DNA from: an uncultured Sulfurovum sp. | GTDB taxonomy: Bacteria > Campylobacterota > Campylobacteria > Campylobacterales > Sulfurovaceae | DNA: 64,000 nucleotides | Direction of reading: 5' to 3' | NCBI GenBank assembly: GCA_902727855.1 | Contig: CACVAS010000057.1 | Coordinates: forward strand, 1 to 64,000 | Notes under the pieces: model-generated | Database searches by the model: none | What the model was told of the DNA's origin: nothing | What the model saw: the letters and a program-made list of their open reading frames with translations, nothing else | Program-made: the position numbers and the translations under genes | In this document: positions 29,152-39,200 of the stretch, piece by piece | Position numbering within the stretch: position 1 is the first letter of the stretch | Layout of the letters: each line of letters starts with the position of its first letter

Positions 29152-29976
29152 TTATTTAGTTGCATTTTTTAATTTCATATATTCTGCATATTCTTCAGCA
29201 GAAATAGATTTAGTTGCAGCTGATTTTACCGCTGAAACTGCTTCCGTACTGACAGCTTTTGCTGTGTCTACATTATCCGTGATTGTTTTCACTGAATCAT
29301 TTACATTCTCAGCAACAGTTTTTACAGATGCAGTTGTATCATTAGACACATCTTTTACTGATGTGGCAAGGTTTTCAGAGCTTGTTTTAACAGAAGCTGT
29401 AGAATCATTAGATACAGATTTTACAGAATCTGTGCTTGAATCAGAAACTGTCTTAACAGAAGCAGTTGCGTCAGAAGATACATTTGCAGCAGTACTATTG
29501 ATGTCATTTGAAATAGTTTTAACAGAAGCTGTTGCATCTTTAGAAACTGATTTTACAGAGTCTGTTACATCTTTAGATGTCGCAAGTGTAGATTCTTTCA
29601 TATCTGTAGAAAGTGTTGCACTTGAATCTTTAAGATCAGTTGTCGTTGCTTTCAAAGAATCTTTTGTATCAGCAGAGAGAGCAGTTGTTGCAGCTGACAT
29701 ATCTTTACTTGTATTTAATTCCATTGTTTTTACATCATCAGATACTTTAATCGTAGAGTCTTTAGCATCTGCACTTACAGTTGTAACTGTTCTTTCTGCT
29801 GATTTAGAAGTCTCAACAGCACCTTCTGTCATAGCAGATACAGAATCTTTTGCATCTTTACTCATACTAATTGCTGCTTCTTTCATGTCAGTAAACATGT
29901 CTCCAAAACTAAACTCTGCCTGTACTGTTGTCAATAATGTAGCTACTGCTACAGAAGTTGTAATCATTTTTTTCAT
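29152..29976 (-). CDS. exported undecapeptide-repeat protein 1
   Basis: 274 residues: signal peptide (MKKMITTSVAVATLLTTVQA), a short segment FSFGDMFTDMKEAAISMS, then almost wholly 11-residue repeats of the form S-x-D-x-T-x-S-V-K-T-V to about residue 250, ending in EYAEYMKLKNATK. Repeats begin KDSVSAM..., and Asp, Lys, Ser, Thr, Val and Ala dominate; there is no Cys. An 11-residue period places V, A and I on one face of a helix, as in LEA group 3, apolipoproteins and synuclein. It is first of four paralogues on the same strand, each with its own upstream AT-rich region and most with a terminator. No known family is assigned. Likely periplasmic or outer-membrane associated; role unknown. Confidence 0.75.
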   Translation of the reverse strand: MKKMITTSVAVATLLTTVQAEFSFGDMFTDMKEAAISMSKDAKDSVSAMTEGAVETSKSAERTVTTVSADAKDSTIKVSDDVKTMELNTSKDMSAATTALSADTKDSLKATTTDLKDSSATLSTDMKESTLATSKDVTDSVKSVSKDATASVKTISNDINSTAANVSSDATASVKTVSDSSTDSVKSVSNDSTASVKTSSENLATSVKDVSNDTTASVKTVAENVNDSVKTITDNVDTAKAVSTEAVSAVKSAATKSISAEEYAEYMKLKNATK

Positions 29977-30120
29977 TTCAATTCCTTTTGATGTGTGTTT
30001 TTTGATAGTGATAGTATTACATAAGTAGTATTAATTATAACTTAAATATATAATAAATATAATAAAAAGTTAATAATATTAGTGAATATTTTAATATGAT
30101 TTTATATTAGAAGGGGTAAT

Positions 30121-30150
30121 TTCGTATCTATTTTATAGAATAGATACGAA
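30121..30150 (-). terminator. hairpin after the 30187 gene
   Basis: Perfect 12-bp stem TTCGTATCTATT / AATAGATACGAA with a 6-base loop, 36 bases past the stop of the second repeat protein on the minus strand. The tail on that strand is not T-rich. Confidence 0.65.
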
Positions 30151-30186
30151 GGTGTAAAGGCTGTGTCAAATAAGTCTGGCTAGTGA

Positions 30187-30900
30187 CTATTTATTTTCTA
30201 ATACAATAGTATTTACTGAGTCATTAGTGTTTTCAGTAATTGTTCTTACAGAATCAGCTGTATCTGTAGAAACACTTTTCACTGTATCAGTAGTCGCATT
30301 TGAGACAGTTTTAACAGAAGCTGTAGTATCTGCAGAGAGTGTTTTTACTGTATCATTTGCAGCATTTGAAACTGTGTTTACTGAAGCAATTGAGTCAGCA
30401 GAAACATTTTTAGTTGAATCTGCTGTGTTTGTACTTACTGTTTTAACAGAAGCTGTAGTATCTGCAGAGAGTGATTTTGTTGCTTCATTTGTATCTTTAG
30501 ATATTGCTATAGTTGAAGCTTTTGTATCACCTGAAAGTGTTGTAGTAGTTTCTTTAAGGTTTTTAGTAGTATTTGTCATTGCATCTTTTGTATCTGTAGA
30601 TAATGCTACAACAGAATCTCTACTGTCTTTAGATGCAGATACTTCAACTGTTTTCACGTCATCAGAAATTTTAACTGTTGAATCTTTAGCATCTTTACTT
30701 ACATTACTCACTGCTGTTTCTGCAGATTTACTTGACTCAATGAAGCCATCTTTCATTGATACGATTGAATCTTTAGCATCTTTACTCATACTAATAATTG
30801 CTTCTTTAATATCTTTACTTGCATTGTCTAAATCTAAACCTGCTTGTACGTTTGTAAGAAGTGCCGCAGCTACTAGAGATGTTTTTACGATTGTTTTCAT
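30187..30900 (-). CDS. exported undecapeptide-repeat protein 2
   Basis: 237 residues. Signal peptide MKTIVKTSLVAAALLTNVQA, then DLDNASKDIKEAIISMSKDAKDS, aligning with the other three paralogues, then about 18 repeats of 11 residues (SADTTASVKTV, SNATTDTVKSV and similar), ending NDSVNTIVLENK. It lacks the EEYxEYMxLKNA tail of proteins 1 and 3. Coding repeats are visible in the DNA as an imperfect 33-base period, which also creates long but meaningless open frames on the other strand. An ATTAATTATAACTT element lies upstream, also seen before protein 1, possibly part of a shared promoter (TATAAT on the minus strand). Confidence 0.75.
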   Translation of the reverse strand: MKTIVKTSLVAAALLTNVQAGLDLDNASKDIKEAIISMSKDAKDSIVSMKDGFIESSKSAETAVSNVSKDAKDSTVKISDDVKTVEVSASKDSRDSVVALSTDTKDAMTNTTKNLKETTTTLSGDTKASTIAISKDTNEATKSLSADTTASVKTVSTNTADSTKNVSADSIASVNTVSNAANDTVKTLSADTTASVKTVSNATTDTVKSVSTDTADSVRTITENTNDSVNTIVLENK

Positions 30901-31080
30901 TTTGTATCCTTTTATATTTTTAAATGATCAATACACAAATTATACACAATGTACTATTAATTATAACTTATATTAATTATAATTATATATATTTTTTATA
31001 CTTATTATAACTAAAAGTGTGAAAGAAAGATAAAGTAATAATAGTTTTTGAATTGGTTATAAAGAGAGTAAGAAAGTGAA

Positions 31081-31104
31081 GAAACAGTCATTGATGACTG
31101 TTTC
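31081..31104 (-). terminator. terminator of the 31129 gene
   Basis: Perfect 10-bp stem GAAACAGTCA / TGACTGTTTC closed by a TTGA loop, 25 bases past the stop of the third repeat protein. The minus-strand tail TTCACTTTCTT is T-rich. Confidence 0.78.
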
Positions 31105-31128
31105 TATGTGAATGTAAGTATAATTGGT

Positions 31129-31875
31129 TTATTTAGCAGCGTTTTTAAGTCTCATGTATTCTTCATAATCATCAGCTGTAATCGTTTTTACTGAATCATT
31201 TATATTTTCTGTTACTGTTTTAACAGATTTTGTAGTATCTGATGATACTGTTTTTACTGAATCAGTTGCAGCATCTGAAACTGTTTTAACAGATGCGGAA
31301 GAATCTGTAGAAATTGTTTTAGTTGAGTCAGTTGCAGCATCAGAAACTGTCTTCACTGAAGCAGTTGTATCAGTAGAAATACTTTTTGTTGTGTCTGTTC
31401 CGGCATCAGAAACTGATTTAACAGAAGCAGTTGTGTCTGCAGAAACTGTTTTTGCAGCATCATTAACATCTTTAGAAACAGCAATTGCTGAGTCTTTTAC
31501 ATCTTTAGATGCAATAGTAGCAGAGTCTTTCAAGTCAGTTGTAGTATTTGTTATTGACTCCTTAGTATCTGTAGAAACAGCAGTTACAGAGTCTCTTGTA
31601 TCTTTAGAAAGTGACACTTCTGCTGTTTTAAGGTCATCAGAAACTTTCACTGTAGAGTCTTTAGCATCTTTACTTACATTAGTCACTGTTCTTTCAGCAG
31701 ACTTTGTACTTTCAACAGTAGCATCTTTCATTGCTGTAACACTATCTTTTGCATCGTTGCTCATGCTGATTGCAGCATCTTTCATGTCTTTAAACATGTC
31801 TCCAAAGCTGAAGTCTGCTTGTACAGTTGTTAATAATGCAGCGACCGCTACAGAAGTTGTGATCATTTTTTTCAT
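31129..31875 (-). CDS. exported undecapeptide-repeat protein 3
   Basis: 248 residues and the closest paralogue of protein 1: same signal peptide (MKKMITTSVAVAALLTTVQA), the same FSFGDMFKDMKDAAISMS segment and the same tail (DDYEEYMRLKNAAK). The repeats are the most regular of the four and alternate in 22-residue pairs, STDTTASVKTV followed by SDAATDSVKTI. Such regular duplication suggests recent internal expansion. A ribosome-binding site AAAAGGAAAAAA precedes the ATG at 31875. Predicted as one very long amphipathic helix or a dimeric coiled structure; function unknown. Confidence 0.76.
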   Translation of the reverse strand: MKKMITTSVAVAALLTTVQADFSFGDMFKDMKDAAISMSNDAKDSVTAMKDATVESTKSAERTVTNVSKDAKDSTVKVSDDLKTAEVSLSKDTRDSVTAVSTDTKESITNTTTDLKDSATIASKDVKDSAIAVSKDVNDAAKTVSADTTASVKSVSDAGTDTTKSISTDTTASVKTVSDAATDSTKTISTDSSASVKTVSDAATDSVKTVSSDTTKSVKTVTENINDSVKTITADDYEEYMRLKNAAK

Positions 31876-32006
31876 TTTTTTTCCTTTTAGTGTTAAATAC
31901 TATTCTAGGAGTATAAGTTATATTAACTGAACATTAACTGATAAGTAAATAATATTAATCTATATCAAGTATAAATATAGTTAAGCTGTGCTTATACATC
32001 TTTTAT

Positions 32007-32717
32007 TTAGTGATCTAGAGTGATTGTTCGAACAGAATCATTTGTGTTTTCTGTAATTGTTCTTACTGAGGTGACTGCATCATTGGAAACAGATTTTACA
32101 GAGTCTGCATTTGAATCAGAAACTGTCTTAACAGAATCCTTTGAGTTGTTTGAAATAGATTTTAGAGAACTTGTACTTGAAGTAGAAACAGCTTTAACAG
32201 ATTTGCTACTATCTGAAGATATAGTTCTTAGAGAGGCATTAATATCACTAGATACAGTTTTAACTGATTCTAAGGTATCCTTAGAGACGTTTTTAAATGT
32301 AGTAGTTGTATCTGAAGAAATTTTAACTGTTGACTCTTTCATCTCAGTACTGGCAACTGCGGCAGAGTCTTTTAAGTCTGTTGTAGTGGTTTTTAAAGCA
32401 TCTTTCGTATCACTAGAGACATCCATACTAATATTTTTTAAATCATTTGTTGTATTGACATCGATGATTCTTAAGTCATCTGAAATTTTAACGAGAGAGT
32501 CTTTAGTATCTTTACTTACATTACTTGTTGTAGTTTCTGCACTTTTAGTCATTTCAATTGAACCATCAGATATTGAGATTATAGAGTCTTTAGCATCTTT
32601 AGAGAAACTAATAGCAGCCTCTTTCATGTCAGAAAAGAGTTCGTTGAGGCTATAGTCAGCCTGTAAACTCGTCATAAGTGAAGTAGCAGTGATTGTTGAT
32701 ATAAGAATTTTTTTCAT
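32007..32717 (-). CDS. exported undecapeptide-repeat protein 4
   Basis: About 236 residues, the most divergent of the four. The ATG at 32717 is preferred over the in-frame one at 32726 because AAAAGGG sits directly before the latter, leaving proper spacing only for 32717; it gives the signal peptide MKKILISTITATSLMTSLQA. The segment YSLNELFSDMKEAAISFS replaces FSFGDMF. Repeats are present to the end (SDSNADSVKSVSNDAVTSVRTITENTNDSVRTI) and there is no EYMxLKNA tail. It is probably transcribed alone, since the gap to the next paralogue is over 130 bases. Divergent from the cytochrome gene at 32953. Confidence 0.73.
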   Translation of the reverse strand: MKKILISTITATSLMTSLQADYSLNELFSDMKEAAISFSKDAKDSIISISDGSIEMTKSAETTTSNVSKDTKDSLVKISDDLRIIDVNTTNDLKNISMDVSSDTKDALKTTTTDLKDSAAVASTEMKESTVKISSDTTTTFKNVSKDTLESVKTVSSDINASLRTISSDSSKSVKAVSTSSTSSLKSISNNSKDSVKTVSDSNADSVKSVSNDAVTSVRTITENTNDSVRTITLDH

Positions 32718-32952
32718 ACGTAGCATCCCTTTTATTTTTTCGGAATTATACAGTATAATTATTAATTATACCTTAATATTATGATTAAGATAATACTTAA
32801 TAAAATATAACTATTTTAATACTAGTAGGATACAAAACTTTGCATCAATTAGATACAATTGCATATCTATTAAAATAATTGATTATCAATCTTAGAGATA
32901 TATCATTTATCTTAAGATAATATATAATTAACGAAAAAAAGGGTTGTATGTA

Positions 32953-33363
32953 ATGAAAAAAGTATTACTTTCATCTATAATATGTAGTGTCATTGGTATG
33001 GCAAATGAGTATACTCAGGCAGATAGAATTTTAGATATGCAAAAAATAGCACAAGCGATGCAAGATATTCAATCTGGGTTTTTTTATAATAATTTAGACA
33101 TTGTAAAAGCAGGTGCAAAGGATTTAAGTGAGACTATTGTTAAAATAGGGCCTACAAAAGCTGAGAAAGAAAATAAAGACGTTTATGAAAGATGGATGAA
33201 TAACAATACAGCGATGACTGCTAGGACACAAAGAAGGATTCAAAATTACGCTAAAACATTGGTTGAGCGTTTTCAAGATGGAGATGCTGTACAAGCACTT
33301 CAAGTTTACAACAGGGTTTCTGCAGAATGCATGAAATGTCATGTTGATTTAAGAAAGTGGTAG
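32953..33363 (+). CDS. cytochrome c'-like exported protein
   Basis: About 136 residues with a signal peptide (MKKVLLSSIICSVIGMA) and a single haem-binding motif CMKCH close to the C-terminus, followed by VDLRKW. Mostly helical with the haem at the end, this is the plan of class II (c'-type) cytochromes, with a four-helix bundle. A TTG at 32944 is in frame but the ATG at 32953 gives the clean signal peptide. A paralogue lies at 34377-34778. The next gene, an adaptor protein, begins eight bases after the stop, so they are co-transcribed. Electron partner or gas ligand is unknown. Confidence 0.78.
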   Translation: MKKVLLSSIICSVIGMANEYTQADRILDMQKIAQAMQDIQSGFFYNNLDIVKAGAKDLSETIVKIGPTKAEKENKDVYERWMNNNTAMTARTQRRIQNYAKTLVERFQDGDAVQALQVYNRVSAECMKCHVDLRKW

Positions 33364-33371
33364 GAATATAG

Positions 33372-34208
33372 ATGAAAAAAAGTATCGTAAGTGCACTTGT
33401 TTTAAGTGTAGTACTTCAAGCAAATAGCCCGCAAGTAGAGAGTCATAGCTCAAATGCAAATGAGACAAATACAATCAAATTAACAGGAACAGTTGTTTCC
33501 GATGGTCAACAAATGATTGGATCACGGTTTATGGGGTATGTAAAAAAGGTCTTTGTTAAACTTGGAGATAAAGTTGAAAGAGAAGATGACCTTTACGAAA
33601 TACAATCTGCTGAGTTTGATATGATGAAAATGCAAGCTGATCTTATGCTAGAACAATCTAAAACGATGGTAGAGTTTTGGCGAGACAAGTTAAAACGTTT
33701 AAATACAAAAAAAGTTAGATTGAGAAACACTTATAGAAATGACAATAAAATAAACTTTATGGATATGGCTGACTTGGATGCAGAAGCTGCAAATGTAGAG
33801 ACAATGTTAAAAACGATGCAAGTGATTGTGAAAGAGTCTAACATAAAAGTAAAGCAGCTAGCAAGTACGTATAACTATATTAAAATGAAAGCTCCTTCAG
33901 ATGGTGTTGTTGTCCGACGAAATATTAGAGTGGGTGATATGGTTATGCCAGGGATGCTAACGATTATGTTAGTAGATATGGAAAGTTTAGAGATAGAGGT
34001 TTCTATTTCAGAAGGTGTATTATCTCGTGTGGCTGTAGATCAAGAAGTTAGCATAGAGATTCCTTCTATTAAGTATAAGACAGTAGGTGTTATCTACGCA
34101 ATTGTACCTGCAATAAATCCTATGACTCATAAGATAAAAATGCGTATACGTTTTGATAAAGGTGAAACCAATGTATTACCTGGTATGTATGCAAAGGTCA
34201 CTATCTAA
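33372..34208 (+). CDS. periplasmic adaptor (HlyD/MFP family) without a pump
   Basis: 278 residues, a paralogue of the adaptor at 22043-22843: the opening TGTVVSDGQQMIGSRFMGYV matches SGSIVSDNQKMITSRYMGYV there, as do the second lipoyl half (YIKMKAPSDGVVVRRN) and the barrel (EIPSIKYKTVGVIYAIVP). It has a signal peptide (MKKSIVSALVLSVVLQA). No permease or TolC gene is adjacent; its operon partner is a cytochrome c'-like gene. It may serve the split RND pump encoded 8 kb upstream as an alternative adaptor, or a pump outside the window. Terminated by the hairpin at 34228. Confidence 0.86.
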   Translation: MKKSIVSALVLSVVLQANSPQVESHSSNANETNTIKLTGTVVSDGQQMIGSRFMGYVKKVFVKLGDKVEREDDLYEIQSAEFDMMKMQADLMLEQSKTMVEFWRDKLKRLNTKKVRLRNTYRNDNKINFMDMADLDAEAANVETMLKTMQVIVKESNIKVKQLASTYNYIKMKAPSDGVVVRRNIRVGDMVMPGMLTIMLVDMESLEIEVSISEGVLSRVAVDQEVSIEIPSIKYKTVGVIYAIVPAINPMTHKIKMRIRFDKGETNVLPGMYAKVTI

Positions 34209-34227
34209 TTAATCATATATTCTAATG

Positions 34228-34255
34228 ATGCAATATGAATCACATATTGCATTTT
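34228..34255 (+). terminator. terminator after the adaptor gene
   Basis: Perfect 10-bp stem ATGCAATATG / CATATTGCAT, 5-base loop, followed by TTTCTTC. A good intrinsic terminator ending the cytochrome-adaptor operon. Confidence 0.82.
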
Positions 34256-34376
34256 CTTCAATTTATTGCTTCTTTTCTACTTTAAACATATAAAAATGAT
34301 ACTTTTTTTAATAGATAACAATATAAATTTATAATAATACTGTTATACTTTATTTACTCATATAAAAGGAATGAAA

Positions 34377-34778
34377 ATGAAAAAAACAGTATTGGCGTTA
34401 TTGGTAGCATCTAGTGCTCTTTTTGCACAAGAAGTTGAGGTGAGAAACCTTGATAGAATGAAAAATATGCAAAATATGGAAACAGCACTTTCAATGATTC
34501 AAAAAGGTTTTCTTTTTGATAATATTCATGTTGTTACTAATGGGGTAAAAGACTTAAAGGTGACAGCATTACATACAGAGTCATTTATCAAAGAGGGTGT
34601 TACAAAAGAAGGCTTTAATACTTTAGTCTATGCACATCAACAAGCTGAGGATATTAGTGAACTTGCGGACAGAGTTTTAACAGCATTTGAAAAAGGTGAT
34701 AGATATAGTGCAGCAAATAACTATTTACAAATTTTAAGTAAATGTCTTTCTTGTCATCAGACAGTGAGATCTTGGTAA
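34377..34778 (+). CDS. cytochrome c'-like exported protein, paralogue
   Basis: About 133 residues: signal peptide (MKKTVLALLVASSALFA), helical body, and C-terminal CLSCHQTVRSW with one haem motif. It aligns with the 32953 protein along its length (for example DRMKNMQNMETALSMIQKGF against DRILDMQKIAQAMQDIQSGF), so the two are duplicates separated by the adaptor gene. AAAGGA lies just before an in-frame ATG at 34371; the ATG at 34377 has better spacing and is chosen. An imperfect hairpin (CAGAAG...CTTCTG, 34790-34814) follows the stop. Confidence 0.77.
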   Translation: MKKTVLALLVASSALFAQEVEVRNLDRMKNMQNMETALSMIQKGFLFDNIHVVTNGVKDLKVTALHTESFIKEGVTKEGFNTLVYAHQQAEDISELADRVLTAFEKGDRYSAANNYLQILSKCLSCHQTVRSW

Positions 34779-34943
34779 CAAACTTGCCATCAGAAGGGAA
34801 GCTCATTCTCTTCTGAATTACTATATATGTAACTTTATATATATAAATACATTGTAAAATCTAAATTAATTAATTACTTAACTACATCATAATTTTTTTT
34901 ACTATAATAATAATATATTATAAGTTATTATAAAGGTAAAGTA

Positions 34944-35966
34944 ATGAAAAAAAGACTAAGTATTGGGTTTCTCGTAGTAACACTTATTTCAGGTGTTGTT
35001 GCAAAGGAACAAAAAGTAGATAGTAGTGCTGCTATGAGTAGTAAAAAGTCAGCGATTGTTTACACTATTGCAGGTAATGCAGAAGCTAAATATAATGAGA
35101 TGATTGAAAAAGAGTTGAAGCCACTAGGTTTTCTCACACCTGATCCTAGAAAAGGGGTTAATAAAGTTTATCAACAAAAATATGGTTCTACGACCTTAGA
35201 TGCACTGTCATTTATGACTATAGTGGACAAAAAAGCAATTAAACCATTACTAAATGTTGATCCTACGATTGCAGGGTTTAATCCATTTAATCTTCTTATT
35301 TATAAGCATAAAAATGTAAATGAAACCATTATTTCTCATTTTACGCCTGAAGTGGTTTTTGAAATGTTAGGTACCACAAACCAAGAAGTTAAAGATGGTT
35401 ACATTGCTAGCATGAAGAAATTAGATGAAGTGATAGTAAAAACGTTTCCAAATGCTAAGATAAGCTATAAAATGTATGAGCAGAAAGCTGCTGACACTAT
35501 GATGAACTTCGAATATGATTTTGAGCGTCCTGAAGACTTAGATGACTTCGTTGATGAGATACAAGAAAAAATAGAAGATAGTTTTGTAGAAAAAGGCTAT
35601 ATTATGGCTGGCTATTTTAACTTTAAAGAGACGTTTGATGGGAGTAAACTATTGCCACAGATGGATGCATTTTGGACATACTCTCTTTGTCACTTTAAAT
35701 ACTCATACACTATATTTGATAATGCTGGCGCTAGACCAGAAGCTGCCGTATTTGCACCATGTACTATGTATATGTATATTCAAAAAGGAACAAATAAACT
35801 TGTCATGGGTATGCCAAGGTTACAAAATTGGGTAAGTTTATTTAATATTACCGACAAAAAACGACTCGAATTTAATCAAAAACTTGACAAGGAAATTGCT
35901 GAAATTATTGTTGGTTTAGGAGCAAAAGAGGTAGATGCTACACCATATACACCTATTAAATTATAG
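34944..35966 (+). CDS. exported protein with duplicated DUF302-like fold
   Basis: 340 residues with a signal peptide (MKKRLSIGFLVVTLISGVVA). It is collinear with residues 40-335 of the 26918 gene and with the 40008 gene. Shared landmarks are KYGSTTLDALSFM, PTIAGFNPFNLLIYKHK, YIMAGYFNF, FWTYSLCHFKYSYTIFDNAGARPEA and FAPCTMYMYIQKG. The two halves, each with a strand-rich block ending in a hydrophobic YKxK or MYIxKG strand, look like repeats of one fold, which I compare with DUF302 with modest confidence. A single Cys before His in each (SLCHF) and FAPC are conserved in all three copies and could form a disulfide or bind a ligand. Confidence 0.6.
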   Translation: MKKRLSIGFLVVTLISGVVAKEQKVDSSAAMSSKKSAIVYTIAGNAEAKYNEMIEKELKPLGFLTPDPRKGVNKVYQQKYGSTTLDALSFMTIVDKKAIKPLLNVDPTIAGFNPFNLLIYKHKNVNETIISHFTPEVVFEMLGTTNQEVKDGYIASMKKLDEVIVKTFPNAKISYKMYEQKAADTMMNFEYDFERPEDLDDFVDEIQEKIEDSFVEKGYIMAGYFNFKETFDGSKLLPQMDAFWTYSLCHFKYSYTIFDNAGARPEAAVFAPCTMYMYIQKGTNKLVMGMPRLQNWVSLFNITDKKRLEFNQKLDKEIAEIIVGLGAKEVDATPYTPIKL

Positions 35967-36004
35967 TTTTTAACGTTTATTATATTTTACTAATGCTATT
36001 CAAT

Positions 36005-36032
36005 ATTGCAAAACCTTTTTTGGTCTTGCAAT
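36005..36032 (+). terminator. hairpin in the 35967-36273 gap
   Basis: Stem ATTGCAA-A-ACC / GGT-C-TTGCAAT with one mismatch and a T6 loop, about 40 bases after the preceding stop. The rest of this 307-base gap is AT-rich; a small TAGGC/GCCTA hairpin is near 36170, and AAAAAGG before the dnaE ATG is the ribosome-binding site. I see no other gene in it. Confidence 0.6.
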
Positions 36033-36273
36033 TAAAATATTTATTTCACTAATGGTTTATGCTAATGTTTCAAAAATACTCATATATAAGTGATTGTTCT
36101 TTTTCATGAGTGTGTTTGAAATAGCTATATATTACTACAACTACTTATTTTGTCATTGATCTTTTTTTAGGCTATATCATTGGCCTAATGTTCAAAAGAT
36201 ATCACCTGTAAATTCAATCAATTTTTACCTATTCTTTGCTATATTGAAATAATTATTAAAAAGGTTAGATACC

Positions 36274-39200
36274 ATGTCAGAAGAACCAAAACATACACCA
36301 CAGTTTACACACCTTCATCTTCATACAGAGTACTCATTACTTGATGGTGCAAACAAAATAAAAGCCTTAGCCAAAAAGATAAAAGAGCAGGGTATGACAT
36401 CTGTAGCGATGACTGATCATGGTAACATGTTTGGAACAATTGACTTTTACAATACTATGAAAAAAGAGGGGATAAAACCCATTATTGGTATGGAAGCGTA
36501 TGTACATAATCAGGATGAACTTGGTGATAAGTCTGTAAGACAACGCTTTCATCTCTGCTTATATGCAAAGAACGAGGTAGGCTATAAGAACCTTATGTAT
36601 CTCTCTTCTAAAGCATATATAGAAGGTTTTTACTATTATCCTCGTATTAATTGGGATTTACTTAAAGAGAATTCTGAAGGCATTATATGCTCTTCCGCAT
36701 GTCTTCAAGGGGAGGTAAATTGGAATCTAAATCTCTCTGAACGTAACATTAAATTTGGTGCTAAAGGATATGAAGAGGCAAAAAAGGTTGCACTTAAGTA
36801 TAAAGAAGTTTTTGGAGATGATTTTTATTTAGAACTCATGCGTCACGGTATAGGGCATCAATTTGATATAGATAAGCAGATTTTGAAACTTTCTAAAGAT
36901 ACTGGCATCAAGATAGTTGCTACTAATGATACACACTATACCGAGCAAAAAGATGCAGATGCACATGAAGCGTTTATGTGTATTGCAATGAATAAACTCT
37001 ATGATGACCCAAATCGTTTACGTCACTCAGTACATGAGTTTTATGTAAAGTCGCCTGAACAAATGGCTATGCTTTTTGCAGATATTCCTGAAGCCTTAGA
37101 GGCTACACAAGAGATAGCAGATAAGTGTAATCTAGAGATAAAACTAGGCGACCCTACAGCACCTAATTTTAAATTTGCCAGAGAAAAAGCTGCAGAAATT
37201 GGTTTGGTACTCCCTGAACCTGAAGTGGAGTACTCATTGGCTAATGATATTGCATTGTTTATAGAGGAATCGAAACGTGGTTTAGAAGAACGCCTAAGTA
37301 TTGTACCCAAAGAGAAACACCAAGAGTATAGAGATAGACTACAAGTTGAGATGGATATCATTAACAACATGAAATTTCCTGGATACATGCTTATTGTTTG
37401 GGAGTTTGTAGATGCGGCTAAAAAGATGGATATACCAGTAGGACCTGGACGTGGGTCAGCTGCAGGGTCATTAGTAGCATTTTCACTACGTATTACCGAT
37501 ATTGACCCCATGCCTTATGGGTTACTATTTGAGAGGTTTTTGAACCCTGAACGTGTGAGTATGCCAGATATTGATATGGATTTTTGTCAAGCACGCCGTC
37601 AAGAGATACTAGATTATGTAGTGGAAAAGTATGGGCGTGTGAATGTGGCACAGATTATCACTTTTGGTAAACTACTTGCTAAAGGTGTTATACGTGATGT
37701 GGCTCGTGTATTAGATATGCCTTACTCAAAAGCAGATGCTATGGCAAAGCTTATACCTGATGAATTAGGTATTGATCTTAAAGGCTCTTTTGAAAAAGAG
37801 CCTAAAATTGCAGCGCTTTTATCTTCTGATCCACAAGCAAAACGTACTTGGGAGTATGCACTTGCACTTGAAGGACTTAACCGTAATGCTGGAACACATG
37901 CTGCAGGTGTGGTGATAAGTAACGAACCTCTATGGAAAAAGACACCACTATTTAAGCCAACTGGTTTAGACACTTTGGCGACACAGTACTCTGGAAAATA
38001 TGTAGAAGATGTGGATCTTATCAAGTTTGACTTTCTTGGACTTAAAACCCTCACTGTTGTAGAAGAAGCACTCAAACTTGTAGAAAAACGACACGGTAGA
38101 CGTATTAACTTTGTAGAAGAAGATATCAATGATAAAGAGGTGTATGACTATATTGGTACAGGTGAAACACTTGGACTATTTCAAATAGAATCAGCAGGTA
38201 TGCAAGACCTTGCTAAAAAGCTCAAACCAGATGGTTTCGAAGATGTCATTGCGATGCTAGCACTATACCGTCCTGGACCAATGGAGTCGGGAATGTTAGA
38301 TGACTTTGTAGAACGTAAGCATGGTCGTGCAGAAATCACATATATGTTTCCTGAACTTGAAGAGATTCTTAAACCTACTTATGGAGTCATTGTTTATCAA
38401 GAGCAAGTGATGCAGATAGTGCAGACTATTGGTGGTTTTAGTCTTGGTGGTGCAGACCTTGTTCGTAGAGGTATGGGAAAAAAAGACCAAGCATTATTGG
38501 ATAAGCTTAAGATGGAGTTTGTTGAAGGGGCTGTTAAAAATAAGTATCATGAGCAAAAATCAGCAGAGCTTTTTGACCTTATTTTGAAGTTTGCAGGCTA
38601 TGGATTTAACAAATCCCACTCTGCCGCTTACGCGATGATAACCTTTTATACATCATACTTAAAGCACTATTACCCCACAGAATTTATGGCAGCTATTATG
38701 ACATTGGAGAAAAACAATACGGACAAAGTGGTCAAATATGTCGATGAGGTAAAACGAATGGGCATGAAGCTGCTTCCACCAGATATTAATAAGTCTGGAT
38801 TGGTATTTGAAGCACGAAACATAGAGGGTGAAGAGGTTGTCATGTTTGGTATGGGTGCAGTCAAAGGTGCTGGTGATATTGCTATTACAACCATGCTTGA
38901 GTCCAGAAAAGAGGAAGAATTTAAGAACTTTTCAGACTTTGTATCACGTATTGACTCCTCTAAAGTGAATAAAAAGGTCATTGAATCACTGATTAAAGCA
39001 GGGGCATTTGATACATTTGGTTACAGTCGAAAGGCAATGCTCTCCCAGATAGAAGATATTATAGAAGCGGCGAAAAAATCAGGAGATGCGAAAAAACAAG
39101 CGTTAAATTCATTATGGGGTGATGATGTTGAAATGACGCAAATTAATCTAGAGCTTTCAAATATGGATGAGTTTGAACCCATGGAAATACTTGACCTTGA

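Noticed and set aside
29114-32655. Long plus-strand open frames opposite the four repeat proteins, themselves showing 11-residue repeats
   Set aside because: They are mirror images caused by the biased repeat codons. They lack ribosome-binding sites and plausible signal sequences, while the minus-strand frames have both plus terminators.
29152-32717. Regular 33-base repeats considered as a CRISPR or satellite array
   Set aside because: There are no conserved repeats separated by unique spacers; the units are in-frame codons of four secreted proteins. No CRISPR array was seen anywhere in the window.
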